64,000 bases of DNA from X23 sp050251575 (GCA_050251575.1 JBFWMP010000002.1:1-64000), one strand, 5' to 3'. Numbered from the stretch's first letter, positions 8,893 through 18,508 are shown. Notes: generated by a model from the sequence alone, not told the origin. Numbers and translations are program-made.

Positions 8893-9794
8893 GTGATCAG
8901 GCTGAAAAATTACGGGAAATCATTAATAGTTTAAGAAACCGACCTCCTATTCCACTGCCAAGTGCACAAATGCAGCAAAAGCGGAAGTGCAGGGTTTTAA
9001 CTGTAACAAGTGGTAAAGGAGGGGTTGGAAAGACCAATATCTCTGTTAATCTTGCTCTCAACTTAAGCCAGATGGGTTATAGGGTTGTTATTCTTGATGC
9101 GGATTTTGGTTTGGCAAATATAGACATTGTATTTGGCGTTTCACCAAACTATACTTTGCTGGATGTCATCAATGACAGCAAAACTATTTTCGATATTATC
9201 TGCGAAGGACCTATGAATGTAAAATTCATATCCGGTGGTTCCGGTTTAGAGGAAATGGTTCATTTGGAAAAATGGCAGTTGGAAGCACTTATAGAGAAGA
9301 TTGGGTCGTTGGATAAAATAGCAGATATTATTATTATTGATACAGGGGCAGGCATATCTGATAATGTTATTAGTTTTACTTTGGCAAGTGATGAGGTTAT
9401 CCTTATTACCACTCCTGAACCGACAGCTATTATGGATGCTTATGCATTGATAAAGACAATATCGAACAAAGATAACGAAAAAGAAATCCAACTTATTGTA
9501 AACAGGGCTGAGAATGAAAAGGAAGCACTTAGTACCATGCAAAAGCTCTCTTTTGCCTCCGAAACTTTTTTAGGGATAAAGATTCAGCTTCTAGGATATA
9601 TCTTATACGATACTACTGTGGTGAAAGCAATAAAACAGCAAGAACCTTTTGCAATAAGCTATCCGAAATCTAATGTATCTCGGCAGCTTCATGAAATTGC
9701 TTGTAAAATAGTACAGGCTGATGACGGTAAAATGAAGAATTATACCGGAATAAGAGGATTTTTTCGCAGATTAGTTAATTTGGATAATGCATAA
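8889..9794 (+). CDS. flhG: Flagellar number regulator FlhG (YlxH, MinD-like ATPase)
   Basis: 301 residues. This ParA/MinD-family ATPase stimulates FlhF GTPase activity and limits flagellar number. The deviant Walker A SGKGGVGKTN is at residues 41-50, followed by DADFGLANIDI and a Walker B-like IIIDTGAGI. The N-terminal segment with Q, R and P residues before the ATPase core resembles the FlhF-activating region. Overlap with flhF and the conserved flhF-flhG order support the assignment over a cell-division MinD. Confidence 0.94.
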   Translation: MSDQAEKLREIINSLRNRPPIPLPSAQMQQKRKCRVLTVTSGKGGVGKTNISVNLALNLSQMGYRVVILDADFGLANIDIVFGVSPNYTLLDVINDSKTIFDIICEGPMNVKFISGGSGLEEMVHLEKWQLEALIEKIGSLDKIADIIIIDTGAGISDNVISFTLASDEVILITTPEPTAIMDAYALIKTISNKDNEKEIQLIVNRAENEKEALSTMQKLSFASETFLGIKIQLLGYILYDTTVVKAIKQQEPFAISYPKSNVSRQLHEIACKIVQADDGKMKNYTGIRGFFRRLVNLDNA

Positions 9795-9813
9795 TTAGGA
9801 CGAGGATGATATA

Positions 9814-10491
9814 ATGGATATAAACAATATAATATTAGGGACGAAGTTAGAAGTTACAAGATTTGATTATAATGGGGAAGAGAAGAAGCCTGTTTATATT
9901 AGCCAACTTGAAGAAATATTGGATGATGGCAGTGTTCTTATTGGTACTCCTATACATGAAGGAAAGATTATTTTTATACCTAATGGAAGTCAAATTAAAG
10001 CTTGCTTTTTTCATCCAACAGGATTGTTTGCTTTTGAGGGAGAGGTTATAGCAAGGGAAAAACGCCATGGCATTTTTCTGCTTAATGTTTCTATAAGCAG
10101 TAGTATAGAGAAGATACAAAGAAGAGAGTATTATCGCTTTGACTGTTTAATGCCAGTAAAGCTTAAAGTTGTCAGGGTGGGAGAAACAAAGGTGATTGCA
10201 GAGGATAGTCCATTGACAGACAGCATCATTAAAGATATCAGCGGGGGTGGAGTTGGATTGATCGCCAACGAATCATATCACTTAAATGATGTGATCGAGA
10301 TGCATTTCAGTCTGGATGGACAAGCAGTCAATACGCTTGGAAAGGTTATCAGATCTAATGTCTTCGAGCAGGATGCACGGAAGTTTGATGTAGGGATCGT
10401 TTTTTATGAAATGAGCATGAAAGATAGAGATAAAGTAATTAAATTCATTTTTCAGAGACAAAGCAAATTAAGACAAAAGGGACTGGTATAG
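9814..10491 (+). CDS. PilZ-domain flagellar brake protein (YcgR/MotI-like)
   Basis: 225 residues. An N-terminal YcgR-type beta domain (~1-95) is followed by a PilZ domain with both c-di-GMP binding signatures: R-R-E-Y-Y-R near residue 104 and D-I-S-G-G-G-V-G near 146. PilZ proteins of this architecture bind c-di-GMP and slow or disengage the flagellar motor. The position between flhG and cheB is typical for Clostridia. This implies c-di-GMP control of motility in this organism; the direct partner cannot be read from the sequence. Confidence 0.9.
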   Translation: MDINNIILGTKLEVTRFDYNGEEKKPVYISQLEEILDDGSVLIGTPIHEGKIIFIPNGSQIKACFFHPTGLFAFEGEVIAREKRHGIFLLNVSISSSIEKIQRREYYRFDCLMPVKLKVVRVGETKVIAEDSPLTDSIIKDISGGGVGLIANESYHLNDVIEMHFSLDGQAVNTLGKVIRSNVFEQDARKFDVGIVFYEMSMKDRDKVIKFIFQRQSKLRQKGLV

Positions 10492-10492
10492 G

Positions 10493-11537
10493 ATGTCAAT
10501 CAGAGTATTGATCGTTGATGATTCAGCTTTTATAAGAAAAATTATAAGAGACATACTTTCAGAAGATAAGGATATCGAAGTGATAGATACTGCAAGAAAC
10601 GGCAGTGAGGCTATTGATAAAATAGAAAAACTTTCTCCGGATGTAGTAACACTTGATGTTGAGATGCCGGTGATGGATGGTCTAGAATGTCTTAAAAGGC
10701 TTATGAGTGTAAAGCGGGTTCCGGTAGTTATGCTTAGCAGTTTAACTACTGAAGGCGCAGAGGCGACAATGAAGGCATTGGAATTAGGTGCCATAGACTT
10801 TGTTGCAAAACCTCAGAGAATCTTTGATATGGGAAATGAAAAGGCAAAGAATGAGATTATTGAAAAGGTCAAGCTGGCTAGGCAATCTGTAGTCAGACCT
10901 GAACCGGTTATTTTTAACCAGAGCCGCACCAAGAAAATCAAGGTGATTCATAATACTCGATTGAAGAAAATTGTCGCAGTAGGTACTTCAACAGGAGGAC
11001 CGAAGGCTTTGCAACAAGTAATTCCTTTAATCCCCGGAGATATTCCGGCAGCTTTTATCATCGTTCAGCATATGCCGCCAGGCTTTACAAAATCGCTTGC
11101 TGTACGGTTGGACAGTATAAGTGAACTTATTGTAAAAGAAGCAGAAGAGGGAGATATCATTAAAGCAGGCTGCGCATATATTGCACCTGGTGATAATCAT
11201 TTGGTTTTTCAACAAGATAAAACCGGTCAATTAACAATACATCTTAATAAGGATGCACCAGAAGGAGGTCTTAGACCTTCGGTAAATAAGATGATGTCAT
11301 CGCTTGCAGACACCGGCATAAACAATGTAGTGGGCGTTAATGACAGGCATGGGTGCAGATGGATGTGAAGGCTTGAAGAAGTTAAAAGCTATCAATGGAG
11401 CGCAAGTTATCGCGCAAGATGAAAGATCATGTGTAGTTTATGGTATGCCGAAGGCTGCTGTTCAAGCTGGCATTGTAGATAAGGTCTTAGCATTAGATGA
11501 GATTAGTCATGAAATCATAAAAATAGTGGGGGTGTAG
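10493..11537 (+). pseudogene. cheB: Chemotaxis glutamate methylesterase CheB, reading frame broken
   Basis: CheB demethylates and deamidates chemoreceptors after phosphorylation by CheA. The receiver domain (DD near 9-10, phospho-Asp in TLDVEMPVMDG) and most of the catalytic domain are in one frame (10493-11368), including the nucleophile Ser in VGTSTGGPK and the His in IVQHMPPGF. At about 11337-11342 the frame shifts. The continuation TGMGADGCEGLKKL, with the catalytic Asp, is in another frame (11340-11537). Comparison with the family pattern V-I-M-T-G-M-G suggests two bases are missing at GTTAATG. As written, the first product ends in RHGCRWM without the third triad residue. Either a draft-assembly error or a real inactivation is possible; the reading frame is otherwise well preserved, which favours an error or a recent event. 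Confidence 0.88.
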
Positions 11538-11541
11538 GGAT

Positions 11542-13587
11542 ATGAATATGGGCCAATATCTGGAGCTTTTTATTGAAGAATCGAAAGAGCATTTGCAAAG
11601 TCTTAATGAACATTTGTTGATACTGGAAAAGACTCCTGAGGATATGAAGATATTGAATGAAATTTTCAGAGTAGCTCATACCTTAAAAGGTATGTCAGGT
11701 ACGATGGGTTTTTCAAAAATGGCAACACTGACACATGATATGGAAAATGTTCTGCAGGAAATCAGAAGTGGAAAGATGAAGGCAAATCCTCAAATTGTTG
11801 ATATATTATTTCAGTGTTTGGATGCATTGGAAGACTATGTACAAAGCATTATCAACAAAGGAAATGAAGGAGATAACTCATATAGTGATATCATCAAGAC
11901 ATTAAATGATTTATTGGAATCCAAACCGGTAGAAATAGTGAAAAATACTTCATCTGTTGTACAAAAAAGTGTTGTCGCTGAAGTGGATAAATCCATTATT
12001 TTGGATCAATACACACAAAACGTTATTAACAAAGCAATTGCTATGGAGATGAATGCTCTTAGTATAACCATTAAGTTAAATAAAGGCTGTGTTCTGAAAT
12101 CTGCAAGATCATTTATCATTTTTAAGACGCTTGAAGGTAAATGTGAGGTTATAAAGTCTGAGCCGACGGTTGAAGATATTGAAGATGAAAAATTCGATTA
12201 TGAGTTTACTGTTGCAGTGGTAACGAAAGAATCATTGGAAAGTATTAAAAAAGATTTAAACAGTATTTCGGAAGTAGATGAAGTAATCATACATAACTTG
12301 CCATATCAAGAAGTATCATTAGAATCGGAAGACATAAGTCAGGATATTTTTTCAAATCAAGCTGATGATCATCAAGCAACTCACACAGACGACGAAGATG
12401 ATGAAAAAGCCCAATCTCAGGTATCAAAGCCGAGAACAGGCAAAACAGTAAGAGTAGATATTGATAGGCTGGATAATTTGATGAATTTGGTGAGTGAGCT
12501 TATCATTATAAAAACTAGGCTTGAAGATATAGAAGTGACGGATATCAATCAGAATTATAATGAGGCTGTTGAGTATCTTGAGAGGATTACTACCAGTTTG
12601 CATGATGCTGTAATGAAGGTTCGAATGGTACCGGTAGAAATGGTATTTAACAGGTTCCCTAGGATGATTCGTGATCTCGCAAAAGAGCTTAATAAGAAGA
12701 TTACACTTAATATGTATGGTTATGAAACAGAGGTTGATAGAACAGTTATTGACGAGATCGGTGATCCCCTTATACATTTGTTAAGAAATTCTGCAGATCA
12801 TGGTATTGAAATGCCGGAAAAAAGAGCAGCAAAAGGCAAACCTCAAAATGGTACAATTGATTTAAAGGCTTATCATGATGGGAATAGTGTTGTAATAGAA
12901 GTACAGGATGATGGTGACGGAATTGACACAAAAAAAGTAAAAGCAAAAGCGATTGAGAGAGGTCTTTTAAATCAAGATATTGCCGGTTCTCTTTCACAGA
13001 AAGAAATAGTAGACTTTTTATTCAGACCGAGCTTCAGTACGGCAGATAAGGTTACCGACGTATCAGGAAGAGGAGTAGGTCTAGATGTTGTCAAGACCAA
13101 GATAGAAGCACTAGGTGGTGTCATTGATGTAGAAACAGAGAAGGGGAAGGGCAGTAAGTTTATCATTCGTTTACCATTGACCTTAGCCATCATTCAAGCG
13201 TTAATGGTGAATATGGGTAATGAGAAATATGCCATCCCATTAAACTCTATCAGGGAAATAGTAAATATTAATTCTGAAGAGATCAAATTCGTTCAAAAGC
13301 AAGAGGTTGTATTGCTTAGAAACAATGTAATACCTCTTATCAGATTAAATAAAGTATTGGATATATCTACGAATGAAAAACCTGATGCAAAGCAGGTGAC
13401 AGTTGTTATTGTGAGAAAAGGGGATAAGCTGTCTGGTTTTGTAGTAGATAGTCTTATAGGACAGCAGGAAATTGTGATAAAATCTATTGGAAAGCATTTG
13501 TCTGGAATTAGAAATATTGCTGGGGCTACGATACTTGGAGATGGACAGGTTGCACTGATTCTGGATGTTAATTCATTGGCACTATAG
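11542..13587 (+). CDS. cheA: Chemotaxis histidine kinase CheA
   Basis: 681 residues with all five modules. P1 Hpt carries the phosphorylated H46 in VAHTLKG. A P2-like CheY/CheB docking region lies around 155-255, followed by an acidic linker. P3 dimerisation starts near 300 (VDIDRLDNLMNLVSEL). P4 is a HATPase with an N-box HLLRNSADHG near 411, DDGDGID, and GRGVGLDVV. P5 is a CheW-like domain to the end. It phosphorylates CheY and CheB. GGGGGTG precedes the ATG, five bases after the cheB frame ends. Downstream cheW is coupled. Confidence 0.97.
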   Translation: MNMGQYLELFIEESKEHLQSLNEHLLILEKTPEDMKILNEIFRVAHTLKGMSGTMGFSKMATLTHDMENVLQEIRSGKMKANPQIVDILFQCLDALEDYVQSIINKGNEGDNSYSDIIKTLNDLLESKPVEIVKNTSSVVQKSVVAEVDKSIILDQYTQNVINKAIAMEMNALSITIKLNKGCVLKSARSFIIFKTLEGKCEVIKSEPTVEDIEDEKFDYEFTVAVVTKESLESIKKDLNSISEVDEVIIHNLPYQEVSLESEDISQDIFSNQADDHQATHTDDEDDEKAQSQVSKPRTGKTVRVDIDRLDNLMNLVSELIIIKTRLEDIEVTDINQNYNEAVEYLERITTSLHDAVMKVRMVPVEMVFNRFPRMIRDLAKELNKKITLNMYGYETEVDRTVIDEIGDPLIHLLRNSADHGIEMPEKRAAKGKPQNGTIDLKAYHDGNSVVIEVQDDGDGIDTKKVKAKAIERGLLNQDIAGSLSQKEIVDFLFRPSFSTADKVTDVSGRGVGLDVVKTKIEALGGVIDVETEKGKGSKFIIRLPLTLAIIQALMVNMGNEKYAIPLNSIREIVNINSEEIKFVQKQEVVLLRNNVIPLIRLNKVLDISTNEKPDAKQVTVVIVRKGDKLSGFVVDSLIGQQEIVIKSIGKHLSGIRNIAGATILGDGQVALILDVNSLAL

Positions 13588-13600
13588 GGGAGGGAAAACA

Positions 13601-14071
13601 ATGGATATTAACAATATGGGTACAAAAGTAGAATCTTTAGATTCAAGACAGTATGTAGTTTTCAGATTAGAGGAGGAATACGGATTAGATATTCAGCGTG
13701 TTGTTGAGATTGTAACTCCGACTGCGATAACACGTGTTCCGAAGGCTCCTCATTATATTAAAGGTGTTATTAATCTTCGGGGTGAAATCATTCCAGTCAT
13801 GGGACTGAGAGAAAGATTTAATCTTGCTCCCAGTGATGAGACGGAAAATACACGCATTATTATATTTAAAGTTGAGGATGCGTCAATTGGAGGCATCGTA
13901 GATTCTGTGGCAGAAGTAGTATATTTAACGCAGGAGGAGATCGAAGGAGTATCAAATTTCAGTAATGACCTTTCTATGGATTTTATTTATGGAGTTGGAA
14001 AAATAGAGCAAAGGATTATTACTTTGCTAAATATTGATAGACTGGTAAGCAGTGCAAAAAGTGAAGGCTAG
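13601..14071 (+). CDS. cheW: Chemotaxis adaptor CheW
   Basis: 156 residues, a single CheW domain that couples receptors to CheA at the inner membrane array. Typical features are VVFRLEEEYGLDI near the start, KAPHYIKGVINLRGEIIPVMGLRERF in the middle and IGGIVDSVAEV. ATG 13601 follows GGGGAGGG by six bases; longer in-frame extension into cheA is rejected. The stop codon ends exactly at the start of the run of N. Confidence 0.96.
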   Translation: MDINNMGTKVESLDSRQYVVFRLEEEYGLDIQRVVEIVTPTAITRVPKAPHYIKGVINLRGEIIPVMGLRERFNLAPSDETENTRIIIFKVEDASIGGIVDSVAEVVYLTQEEIEGVSNFSNDLSMDFIYGVGKIEQRIITLLNIDRLVSSAKSEG

Positions 14072-14171
14072 NNNNNNNNNNNNNNNNNNNNNNNNNNNNN
14101 NNNNNNNNNNNNNNNNNNNNNNNNNNNNNNNNNNNNNNNNNNNNNNNNNNNNNNNNNNNNNNNNNNNNNNN
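14072..14171. other. Assembly gap of 100 N
   Basis: Exactly 100 undetermined bases directly after the cheW stop and 20 bases before the cheC start. A round 100 usually marks a scaffold join of unknown true length, so additional sequence (even a small gene) between cheW and cheC cannot be excluded. Confidence 1.
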
Positions 14172-14191
14172 TTATAAGGGGTGATAAATTA

Positions 14192-14812
14192 ATGTCATTA
14201 TCTATAGAAGAACTAAATAATCTGCATTTAGATGTTTTGAAAGAAATAGGAAACATTGGAGCCGGCAATGCTGCTACTGCTTTGGCAAAGCTTTTAAATA
14301 AGAAAGTAGATATGGATGTTCCCAAAGTTCAAATATTGGAATTTAAAAAAGTTGCTGATTTATTAGGGGGTGCAGATAGTCTGGTAGTAGGGATTCTATT
14401 AAGTGTTACTGGTGATTTGAATGGATATATTATGTTTATGCTTGAACAAAAATATGCACACTTGCTGGTTAATATGTTAATGGGAAAAGAATTAGAGAAT
14501 ATTGAAGAATTTAACGAAATGGATATATCCGCTTTAAAGGAAATAGGGAATATTCTTTCCGGTGCTTATCTATCTTCACTTTCTTCGTTAACAAATTTAA
14601 ATATATGCCCTTCCATACCGGCTTTGACCATTGATATGGCAGGAGCCATACTTAGCGTACCTGCAATAGAATTCGGCAAGGTAGGGGATACTGTGCTCTT
14701 TATTGAAACAGCATTTATAGATTTTGAACATGCTATTGTAGGTAACTTCTTTTTGATCCCGGATGTTGAGTCTTATGCGATATTATTGAAGGCATTAGGA
14801 GTAATAGATTGA
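14192..14812 (+). CDS. cheC: CheY-P phosphatase CheC
   Basis: 206 residues. CheC dephosphorylates CheY-P and is stimulated by CheD. Both D/S-x3-E-x2-N active sites are intact: DVLKEIGN near residue 11 and SALKEIGN near residue 110, each followed by a proline at the usual distance. AAGGGGTG precedes the ATG. The gene overlaps cheD by one base (TGATG), which matches the known CheC-CheD complex. Confidence 0.96.
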   Translation: MSLSIEELNNLHLDVLKEIGNIGAGNAATALAKLLNKKVDMDVPKVQILEFKKVADLLGGADSLVVGILLSVTGDLNGYIMFMLEQKYAHLLVNMLMGKELENIEEFNEMDISALKEIGNILSGAYLSSLSSLTNLNICPSIPALTIDMAGAILSVPAIEFGKVGDTVLFIETAFIDFEHAIVGNFFLIPDVESYAILLKALGVID

Positions 14813-15297
14813 TGGATAATTTAATTAAGGTAGGAATGGCTGACTTAAATGCTGTTAAGTGCCCCGGAGTTTTGACAACATTGGGATTAGGTTCATGTGT
14901 GGGTATTACTTTATATGATCCGATAACGAAAGTCGGAGGGTTAGCACATGTGATGCTTCCTAATAGTACTCAGGTAAAAAATAATTCCAATAGGGCGAAA
15001 TTTGCGGATACAGGCATTTATGACTTAGTCGATATGATGATTAGTCTTGGGGCTAGAAAATATAATATTGTTGCAAAATTAGCAGGTGGTGCACAAATGT
15101 TTTCATTTTCTCACGCAAGTGATATAATGAAAATAGGGCTAAGGAATGCGGTTGCCAGTAAGGAAATACTCGACAGCCTATCTATTCCGATTCTTGCAGA
15201 AGATACCGGTGGAAATTATGGGCGCACAATTGAGTTATATACCGAAACCGGTGTACTTATGATAAAAACAATCGGTTATGGTTTAAAACAATTATAA
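14812..15297 (+). CDS. cheD: Chemoreceptor glutamine deamidase CheD
   Basis: 161 residues. CheD deamidates receptor glutamines and is a CheC partner. The catalytic Cys lies in LGLGSCVGI and the His in GGLAHVMLP, with a downstream Thr in the region ILAEDTGGNYGRT. ATG 14812 overlaps the cheC stop; an in-frame TTG at 14809 is less likely. With cheB, cheC and fliY the operon encodes the full three-part adaptation system known from Bacillus subtilis, apart from cheR and cheV, which are not in the window. Confidence 0.95.
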   Translation: MDNLIKVGMADLNAVKCPGVLTTLGLGSCVGITLYDPITKVGGLAHVMLPNSTQVKNNSNRAKFADTGIYDLVDMMISLGARKYNIVAKLAGGAQMFSFSHASDIMKIGLRNAVASKEILDSLSIPILAEDTGGNYGRTIELYTETGVLMIKTIGYGLKQL

Positions 15298-15311
15298 GGG
15301 GGATGGATGCT

Positions 15312-15668
15312 ATGAATTTCATACAGCATTTCCCCGGGACATTATCACTGACAGCGTCTTTATTAGTATGCATAATAAGTTTGCAGCAGCCTGTCGGATT
15401 CAATATCCTATGCTTGAGAGTTTCAGCATTCCTTATTATTTTCTATGCTATTGGGATAATGGTGAAAAAAGTACTATTAGATGCTATTTTTCATATAAGC
15501 AATGAGAAGGGAAAAGAGATTCAGATGCAGCGAGAGTTAAAGCAGATGCAATCTGAATCACAGCAAGATGAAGAAATTTTTACTCCTCTAAAAGTTAACA
15601 AATTAGATTCTCAAGATGTCAAAGTAATTGCTAATGCAATAAAGACAGCTAGTTCTGAGAATGAATAA
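15312..15668 (+). CDS. Small membrane protein of the fla/che operon, function unknown
   Basis: 118 residues from ATG 15312 (an ATG at 15303 is also in frame; the AAGGGGG upstream is better spaced for 15312). Two hydrophobic stretches (about residues 10-25 and 35-50) are followed by a charged, glutamine-rich tail with likely coiled coil. No catalytic motif is visible. Its place between cheD and the flagellar sigma factor suggests a role in motility, but this is positional inference only. Confidence 0.75.
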   Translation: MNFIQHFPGTLSLTASLLVCIISLQQPVGFNILCLRVSAFLIIFYAIGIMVKKVLLDAIFHISNEKGKEIQMQRELKQMQSESQQDEEIFTPLKVNKLDSQDVKVIANAIKTASSENE

Positions 15669-15695
15669 TGATGCAGGATTTAGGAGAGGTTCGTG

Positions 15696-16469
15696 ATGTC
15701 AGATATTAGCTTAAAGCAAACAGATATATGGAAACAATATCATGAAACAAAAAGCAGTATAATCAGAGAAAAGTTAATATTGACCTATTCTCCGTTAGTT
15801 AAGTATGTAGCTGGACGATTGAGCATTTATTTTGGGAGTAATGTTGATTATGAAGATTTGATAAGTTATGGTATTTTTGGTTTAATTGATGCCATCGATA
15901 AATTTGACCTTTTTAAAGGCGTAAAATTTGAAACTTATGCCTCTCTTCGAATAAGAGGCGCAATTATTGATAGTATCAGAAAACTTGATTGGGTTCCAAG
16001 ATCATTACGGCAAAAAAACAAGGAATTTGAAAAAGTGTTTGTGGAACTTGAAAATGAATTGGGACATTCACCAAGTGATTTGGAGATAGCAGACAAATTA
16101 GGGATAAACGCTGATGAGTTTCATAAAACAATGAGTGATTTGAATATTAGCCATCTTATTTCCCTGGATGAATATCTCGAACAGAACTATGAAACAGTCA
16201 CAAGAGCGGGAAATAGTAATCAATATGATAATCCCACAGATTATACCGAATTCAATGAAATGAAATTAATTCTGGCTGAGGGGATAGACAGACTGTCAGA
16301 TAAAGAAAAAACCGTAATTACATTGTATTATTTTGAAGAGCTTACCTTAAAAGAGATTAGTGCAATTATGAAGGTATCGGAATCCAGAATTTCACAGCTG
16401 CACTCAAAGGCAGTTGCAAGATTAAGAACGAAACTTAATAAACATAAATCCATATTATATGAAGAGTAG
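15696..16469 (+). CDS. fliA: Flagellar sigma factor FliA/SigD (sigma-28 family)
   Basis: 257 residues. Region 2 runs from LVKYVAGRLS through VDYEDLISYGIFGLIDAIDKFD to FETYASLRIRGAIIDSIR. Region 3 follows (GHSPSDLEIADKLGI), and region 4 is the helix-turn-helix LTLKEISAIMKVSESRISQLHSKA. This sigma factor drives late flagellar and chemotaxis genes. TAGGAGAGG lies six bases before ATG 15696. Its location near the end of the operon means its level reflects transcription through the whole fla/che unit, as in B. subtilis sigD. Confidence 0.94.
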   Translation: MSDISLKQTDIWKQYHETKSSIIREKLILTYSPLVKYVAGRLSIYFGSNVDYEDLISYGIFGLIDAIDKFDLFKGVKFETYASLRIRGAIIDSIRKLDWVPRSLRQKNKEFEKVFVELENELGHSPSDLEIADKLGINADEFHKTMSDLNISHLISLDEYLEQNYETVTRAGNSNQYDNPTDYTEFNEMKLILAEGIDRLSDKEKTVITLYYFEELTLKEISAIMKVSESRISQLHSKAVARLRTKLNKHKSILYEE

Positions 16470-16479
16470 GTGAGAGGTT

Positions 16480-18096
16480 ATGAGTGAACAAAATGACGCA
16501 TTACAAAAAAGAGGGTACGATTTATATTATCGTGAAAAAGGCGTCTTTTTGATTGTATCTGCTTCCGATGAATGTGGAAAGATTGTTAGCATAGAAGAAA
16601 TTGTAAGCTTTATCAATAGAAAACAGATAAAAGACTATGATAAAGATAGATTATTAGAAGCAATAAACGAAAAAATCGGACAAGAAGTTGAGATTGCTCC
16701 GCCACAGCAAGAATATAGAGTTGATGCACAGCTTAAGATTTACGTTTATCCAAATAAGATGCAAGCTGCTATAGTGATTTCACCCCCTGATGGAGGAATA
16801 ATGCCTTCAGCACAACAAATCATGACTGATTTGATGAACGAAAAAATCATTTTTGGTATTGATCAGAAGACTGTAAAAACCATAAGCGAATATCCTATTT
16901 ATGATCAGGAAATTATAATAGCTCATGGAAACAATCCCGTTCATGGGGAGAATGCCAAGATGAAGTATCATTTTGAGCTTTCAAAAAACACGATCCCTAA
17001 AATTTTAGAAGATGGAAAGGTTGATTTTAGGCAGTTAGATTTAATAGAAAATGTTCATGCCGGGGATGTATTAATAACGATGACACCTCCTACACCGGGG
17101 ACACCGGGCAAGAATGTGCTTGGTGAAGAGGTACCGGCTATACCGGGGAAGTTATTAACATTACCTAAGGGGAAGAATGTTGAAATTTCTGAAGATGGGT
17201 TGAAGTTAACAGCTTCTATTGACGGACAGGTTGTACTAGCTGATAAAAAGGTAAATGTGTATGCGCTATATGAAGTGAATGGAAATGTGGACAATGCTGT
17301 TGGGAATATAAACTTTATTGGAAATGTAGTTGTCAAGGGGAATGTGATGACCGGCTTTAATATTGAAGCTGGAGGTACGGTGGAAGTACAAGGCGTCGTT
17401 GAAGGTGCTGAAATCAAGGCAAAAGGAGATATTATATTGCATAGGGGTATGCAGGGATTGGGAAAAGGAAGCTTGATTTCAGGAGGCAATATTGTTGCAA
17501 AATATATAGAAAACAGCAGTTTATCAGCACGAGGCAATATAACAAGCGAAGCCATTATGCACAGCTATATCCAATGTGGGGGAGTTCTTTCATTAGCAGG
17601 GAGAAAAGGGCTTATTGTTGGAGGCACAGCAAGGGTAGGAAAAGAAATAATTGCTAAAGTGATTGGATCTCCTATGGCTACCATTACTGAAGTAGAGGTA
17701 GGATTAGATCCTATACTTCGTGAGAGGCATAAGGAGTTAAAATCTGAAATTGCAAGTGCGGAAGATGAGGCTAAAAAGACCGAGCAAGCGATCGAGCTTT
17801 TGAAAAGGCTGGAATCAAGCAATAGGCTGGATGAGGCTAAAAAGGAAATTTTAATAAAATCCATGAAAACAAAAATCTTTTTAGGTAGTAAAATTCTGGA
17901 ATTAAAAAGAGAATACCTGGATATTACAGAAAAAATTGAGCAAGAAGGCAATGGAAAGATAAAGGTAGAGAATGTTGTATACCCAGGAACTAAGTTCTCT
18001 ATCGGTTCATGTATGCTGTATATTAAAGAAAATATTAAATATTCTACATTTTACCGTGATGGAGCAGATATCAGAGTAGGTCAATATGGAAAGTAA
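16480..18096 (+). CDS. FapA-type DUF342 protein
   Basis: 538 residues. The DUF342 (FapA, flagellar assembly protein A) family has an N-terminal domain followed by a right-handed parallel beta-helix. Here the glycine/valine-rich repeats span about 265-400 (GNVVVKGNVMTGFNIEAGGT, GDIILHRGMQG, GNIVAKYIENSS), and a coiled coil of charged residues (~410-495) follows. The short SD-led start GAGAGGTTATG is 10 bases after the sigma gene. Members recur in Clostridia flagellar operons and sporulation loci; the molecular function is poorly known, so only a structural or polymer-associated role can be suggested. Confidence 0.88.
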   Translation: MSEQNDALQKRGYDLYYREKGVFLIVSASDECGKIVSIEEIVSFINRKQIKDYDKDRLLEAINEKIGQEVEIAPPQQEYRVDAQLKIYVYPNKMQAAIVISPPDGGIMPSAQQIMTDLMNEKIIFGIDQKTVKTISEYPIYDQEIIIAHGNNPVHGENAKMKYHFELSKNTIPKILEDGKVDFRQLDLIENVHAGDVLITMTPPTPGTPGKNVLGEEVPAIPGKLLTLPKGKNVEISEDGLKLTASIDGQVVLADKKVNVYALYEVNGNVDNAVGNINFIGNVVVKGNVMTGFNIEAGGTVEVQGVVEGAEIKAKGDIILHRGMQGLGKGSLISGGNIVAKYIENSSLSARGNITSEAIMHSYIQCGGVLSLAGRKGLIVGGTARVGKEIIAKVIGSPMATITEVEVGLDPILRERHKELKSEIASAEDEAKKTEQAIELLKRLESSNRLDEAKKEILIKSMKTKIFLGSKILELKREYLDITEKIEQEGNGKIKVENVVYPGTKFSIGSCMLYIKENIKYSTFYRDGADIRVGQYGK

Positions 18097-18164
18097 TGTA
18101 ATATTATGCTTAGTATTTTCTTAATTAGCCTAATACCCGGAACTATATAAGGGAGGCGAGAATA

Positions 18165-18494
18165 TTGACCATTAAACCTATTGACTTTCAGATAAGTATA
18201 CCAAAGACATCTGAAGTATCAAAAATTCAAAATGAGAACAATCAAAGAAGTAATATTCATCATCAGCAAGCTTCTTTTGCAATGCAGCAGCAAGCAGAGC
18301 AGGATTTGAAAAAAGTAAATGCTGCTGATAAACCTTTTGAAGGAAAAATAAGAGAGAAAGAGAAAGAAGAGCAAAAGAGCAAAAACAAAAAGAAGTTTCA
18401 ACATAAGAGACAAGATGAGAGTTCAGAGAATGACAAACCAAAAGAGGTACGTGCTGATTTGGATAAGGGAAGTGTCATAGATATTCAGATATAG
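18165..18494 (+). CDS. Small, highly charged protein at the end of the fla/che operon
   Basis: 109 residues, start TTG at 18165 with GGGAGGCGAG upstream. The sequence is hydrophilic throughout: glutamine-rich in the first half, lysine/glutamate-rich in the second (KEKEEQKSKNKKKFQHKR). It has no membrane segment and probably is largely disordered. No family function is recognised. Constant position after the FapA-type gene suggests it belongs to the motility unit. Confidence 0.7.
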   Translation: MTIKPIDFQISIPKTSEVSKIQNENNQRSNIHHQQASFAMQQQAEQDLKKVNAADKPFEGKIREKEKEEQKSKNKKKFQHKRQDESSENDKPKEVRADLDKGSVIDIQI

Positions 18495-18508
18495 TTAGGA
18501 GCATTTAA

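Noticed and set aside
9863..10051. 62-codon plus-strand frame inside the PilZ gene
   Set aside because: Out of frame with a clear PilZ protein, no SD, leucine-rich shadow translation.
11330..11345. Programmed frameshift in cheB
   Set aside because: There is no slippery heptamer, no downstream structure, and cheB is not known to use recoding; sequencing error or mutation is simpler.
17055..17555. 166-codon minus-strand open frame within the DUF342 gene
   Set aside because: It mirrors the Gly/Val-rich beta-helix codons on the other strand; no SD and no recognisable family.
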